Positions 31,853 through 32,707 of a DNA stretch of 32,707 nucleotides are shown piece by piece. The position numbers and the translations under genes are program-made. The DNA is taken from positions 1 to 32,707 of the forward strand of contig JANXZA010000219.1 in NCBI GenBank assembly GCA_025355745.1. The letters are read 5' to 3'. The notes under the pieces are model-generated. The model saw only the letters and a program-made list of their open reading frames with translations. It made no database searches and had not been told where the DNA came from. This DNA comes from Rhizobacter sp. (lineage in GTDB: Bacteria; Pseudomonadota; Gammaproteobacteria; Burkholderiales; Burkholderiaceae_C). Position 1 is the stretch's first letter, and the number at the start of each line of letters is the position of its first letter.

Positions 31853-32707
31853 ATGGCATCAACGTCTGCCGCCTTGCCGGGACCGCCCGGTGTCAACGGG
31901 CCGGCACCGGCATCGGCGCCACCATCGGCACCCGCGCGCCCGCCCGCCTTCGCGCCGCTCACCGGCGGCGAACTGGTGCTCGGCACGATCGCGCTGTCGC
32001 TCGCCACCTTCATGAACGTGCTCGACACCTCGATAGCCAACGTGTCGATCCCGGCCATCGCCGGCGACATGGGCGTGAGCCCGGCGCAGGGCACCTGGGT
32101 CATCACCTCGTTCGCGGTCGCGAATGCGATCTCGGTGCCTTTGACCGGCTGGCTCACGCAGCGCTTCGGCCAGGTGCGGCTTTTCACGACCAGTGTGCTG
32201 CTGTTCGTGATCGCTTCCTGGCTCTGCGGCCTGGCGCCGAACCTCGGCATGCTGATCGCTTTCCGCGTGCTGCAGGGGCTGGTGGCCGGACCGATGATTC
32301 CGCTCTCGCAGACCTTGCTGCTCGCCAGCTACCCGGCCGCGAAGGCCGGTACGGCGATGGCGATGTGGGCCATGACGGTGCTGGTGGCGCCGGTGGCCGG
32401 GCCGCTGCTCGGCGGCTGGATCACCGACAACATCGCGTGGCCATGGATCTTCTACATCAACATTCCGGTCGGCCTGTTTGCCGCCGGCCTCACCTGGTCG
32501 ATCTACCGCAAACGCGACCCCGGCCCGAGGCGCGTGCCGCTCGACGTGATCGGCCTGGTGCTGCTGGTGCTGTTCGTCGGCGCGATGCAGATCATGATCG
32601 ACAAGGGCAAGGAACTCGACTGGTTTTCATCCGGCCAGATCATCACGCTGGCGGTCGTGGCGGTGGTGAGCTTCCTGTTCTTCCTCGCCTGGGAGCTGAC
32701 CGACAAG
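31853..32707 (+). CDS. emrB: EmrB-type MFS drug transporter, DHA2 family (partial, runs off the window)
   Basis: The first 285 codons of a 14-helix major facilitator are present and the frame is still open at the last base. After a Pro/Ala-rich N-terminus, the DHA2 motifs are clear: ATFMNVLDTSIANVSIPAI (helix 1), TWVITSFAVANAISVPLTGWL, RVLQGLVAGPMIPLSQTLLL, and the antiporter motif GPLLGGWITDN followed by WPWIFYINIPVG. It would export lipophilic drugs in exchange for protons, with EmrA and the NodT channel. The ATG at 31853 is 25 bases after the emrA stop. Confidence 0.93.
   Translation, partial: MASTSAALPGPPGVNGPAPASAPPSAPARPPAFAPLTGGELVLGTIALSLATFMNVLDTSIANVSIPAIAGDMGVSPAQGTWVITSFAVANAISVPLTGWLTQRFGQVRLFTTSVLLFVIASWLCGLAPNLGMLIAFRVLQGLVAGPMIPLSQTLLLASYPAAKAGTAMAMWAMTVLVAPVAGPLLGGWITDNIAWPWIFYINIPVGLFAAGLTWSIYRKRDPGPRRVPLDVIGLVLLVLFVGAMQIMIDKGKELDWFSSGQIITLAVVAVVSFLFFLAWELTDK

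Overview
The window looks like a chromosomal segment of a high-GC betaproteobacterium, probably of the order Burkholderiales. This is inferred from the strongly G/C-biased third codon positions, long antisense shadow frames, Tat-dependent exported proteins, a MarR/NodT/EmrA/EmrB efflux operon and the general gene style; no taxonomic marker gene is present. There is no rRNA or tRNA, no insertion sequence and no CRISPR array. Genes are dense: no gene-free stretch exceeds 300 bases, and the longest is 265 bases (8430-8694), which holds a palindromic repeat.

Region 1 (1-7182, minus strand) is a tetronate (four-carbon sugar acid) catabolic operon. In transcription order it holds a FadR-type GntR regulator, L-threonate dehydrogenase (ltnD), 3-oxo-tetronate kinase (otnK), a two-gene toxin-antitoxin module inserted in the middle, 3-oxo-tetronate-4-phosphate decarboxylase (otnC), 2-oxo-tetronate isomerase (otnI), D-erythronate dehydrogenase (denD) and a short-chain dehydrogenase. 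Together they would take L-threonate and D-erythronate to dihydroxyacetone phosphate. Two points stand out: OtnC appears to lack one of the three zinc-binding histidines of its family, and a long interrupted stem-loop separates the toxin gene from otnC.

Region 2 (7356-12000, plus strand), divergent from the regulator, is a complete CUT1-type carbohydrate ABC importer: ATPase, Tat-exported binding protein and two permeases. Stem-loops follow the binding-protein gene. It is the likely uptake system for the tetronates or a precursor.

Region 3 (12046-19865) holds an exported nitroreductase-like lipoprotein, a LysR regulator, a second FadR-type regulator, and a sugar-acid cluster (cupin, idnO-like gluconate 5-dehydrogenase, gluconokinase, 2-hydroxyacid/2-ketogluconate reductase). 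Divergent from the cluster is an IlvD/Edd-family sugar-acid dehydratase. Both a phosphorylating and a non-phosphorylating exit from gluconate are therefore encoded side by side.

Region 4 (20016-24970, minus strand) holds a TonB-dependent receptor and then, in transcription order, thymidylate synthase, a 2H phosphoesterase (2'-5' RNA ligase-like) and a TIR-domain membrane protein. The TIR protein keeps its putative NADase glutamate but is split by a frameshift just after its membrane anchor.

Region 5 (25123-32707) holds a small unrecognised protein, an OmpA-family lipoprotein, an MsbA-like ABC exporter, and a divergent marR-nodT-emrA-emrB drug-efflux operon. That operon has a good sigma-70 promoter and two matching MarR-type palindromes. 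The emrB gene runs off the right edge.
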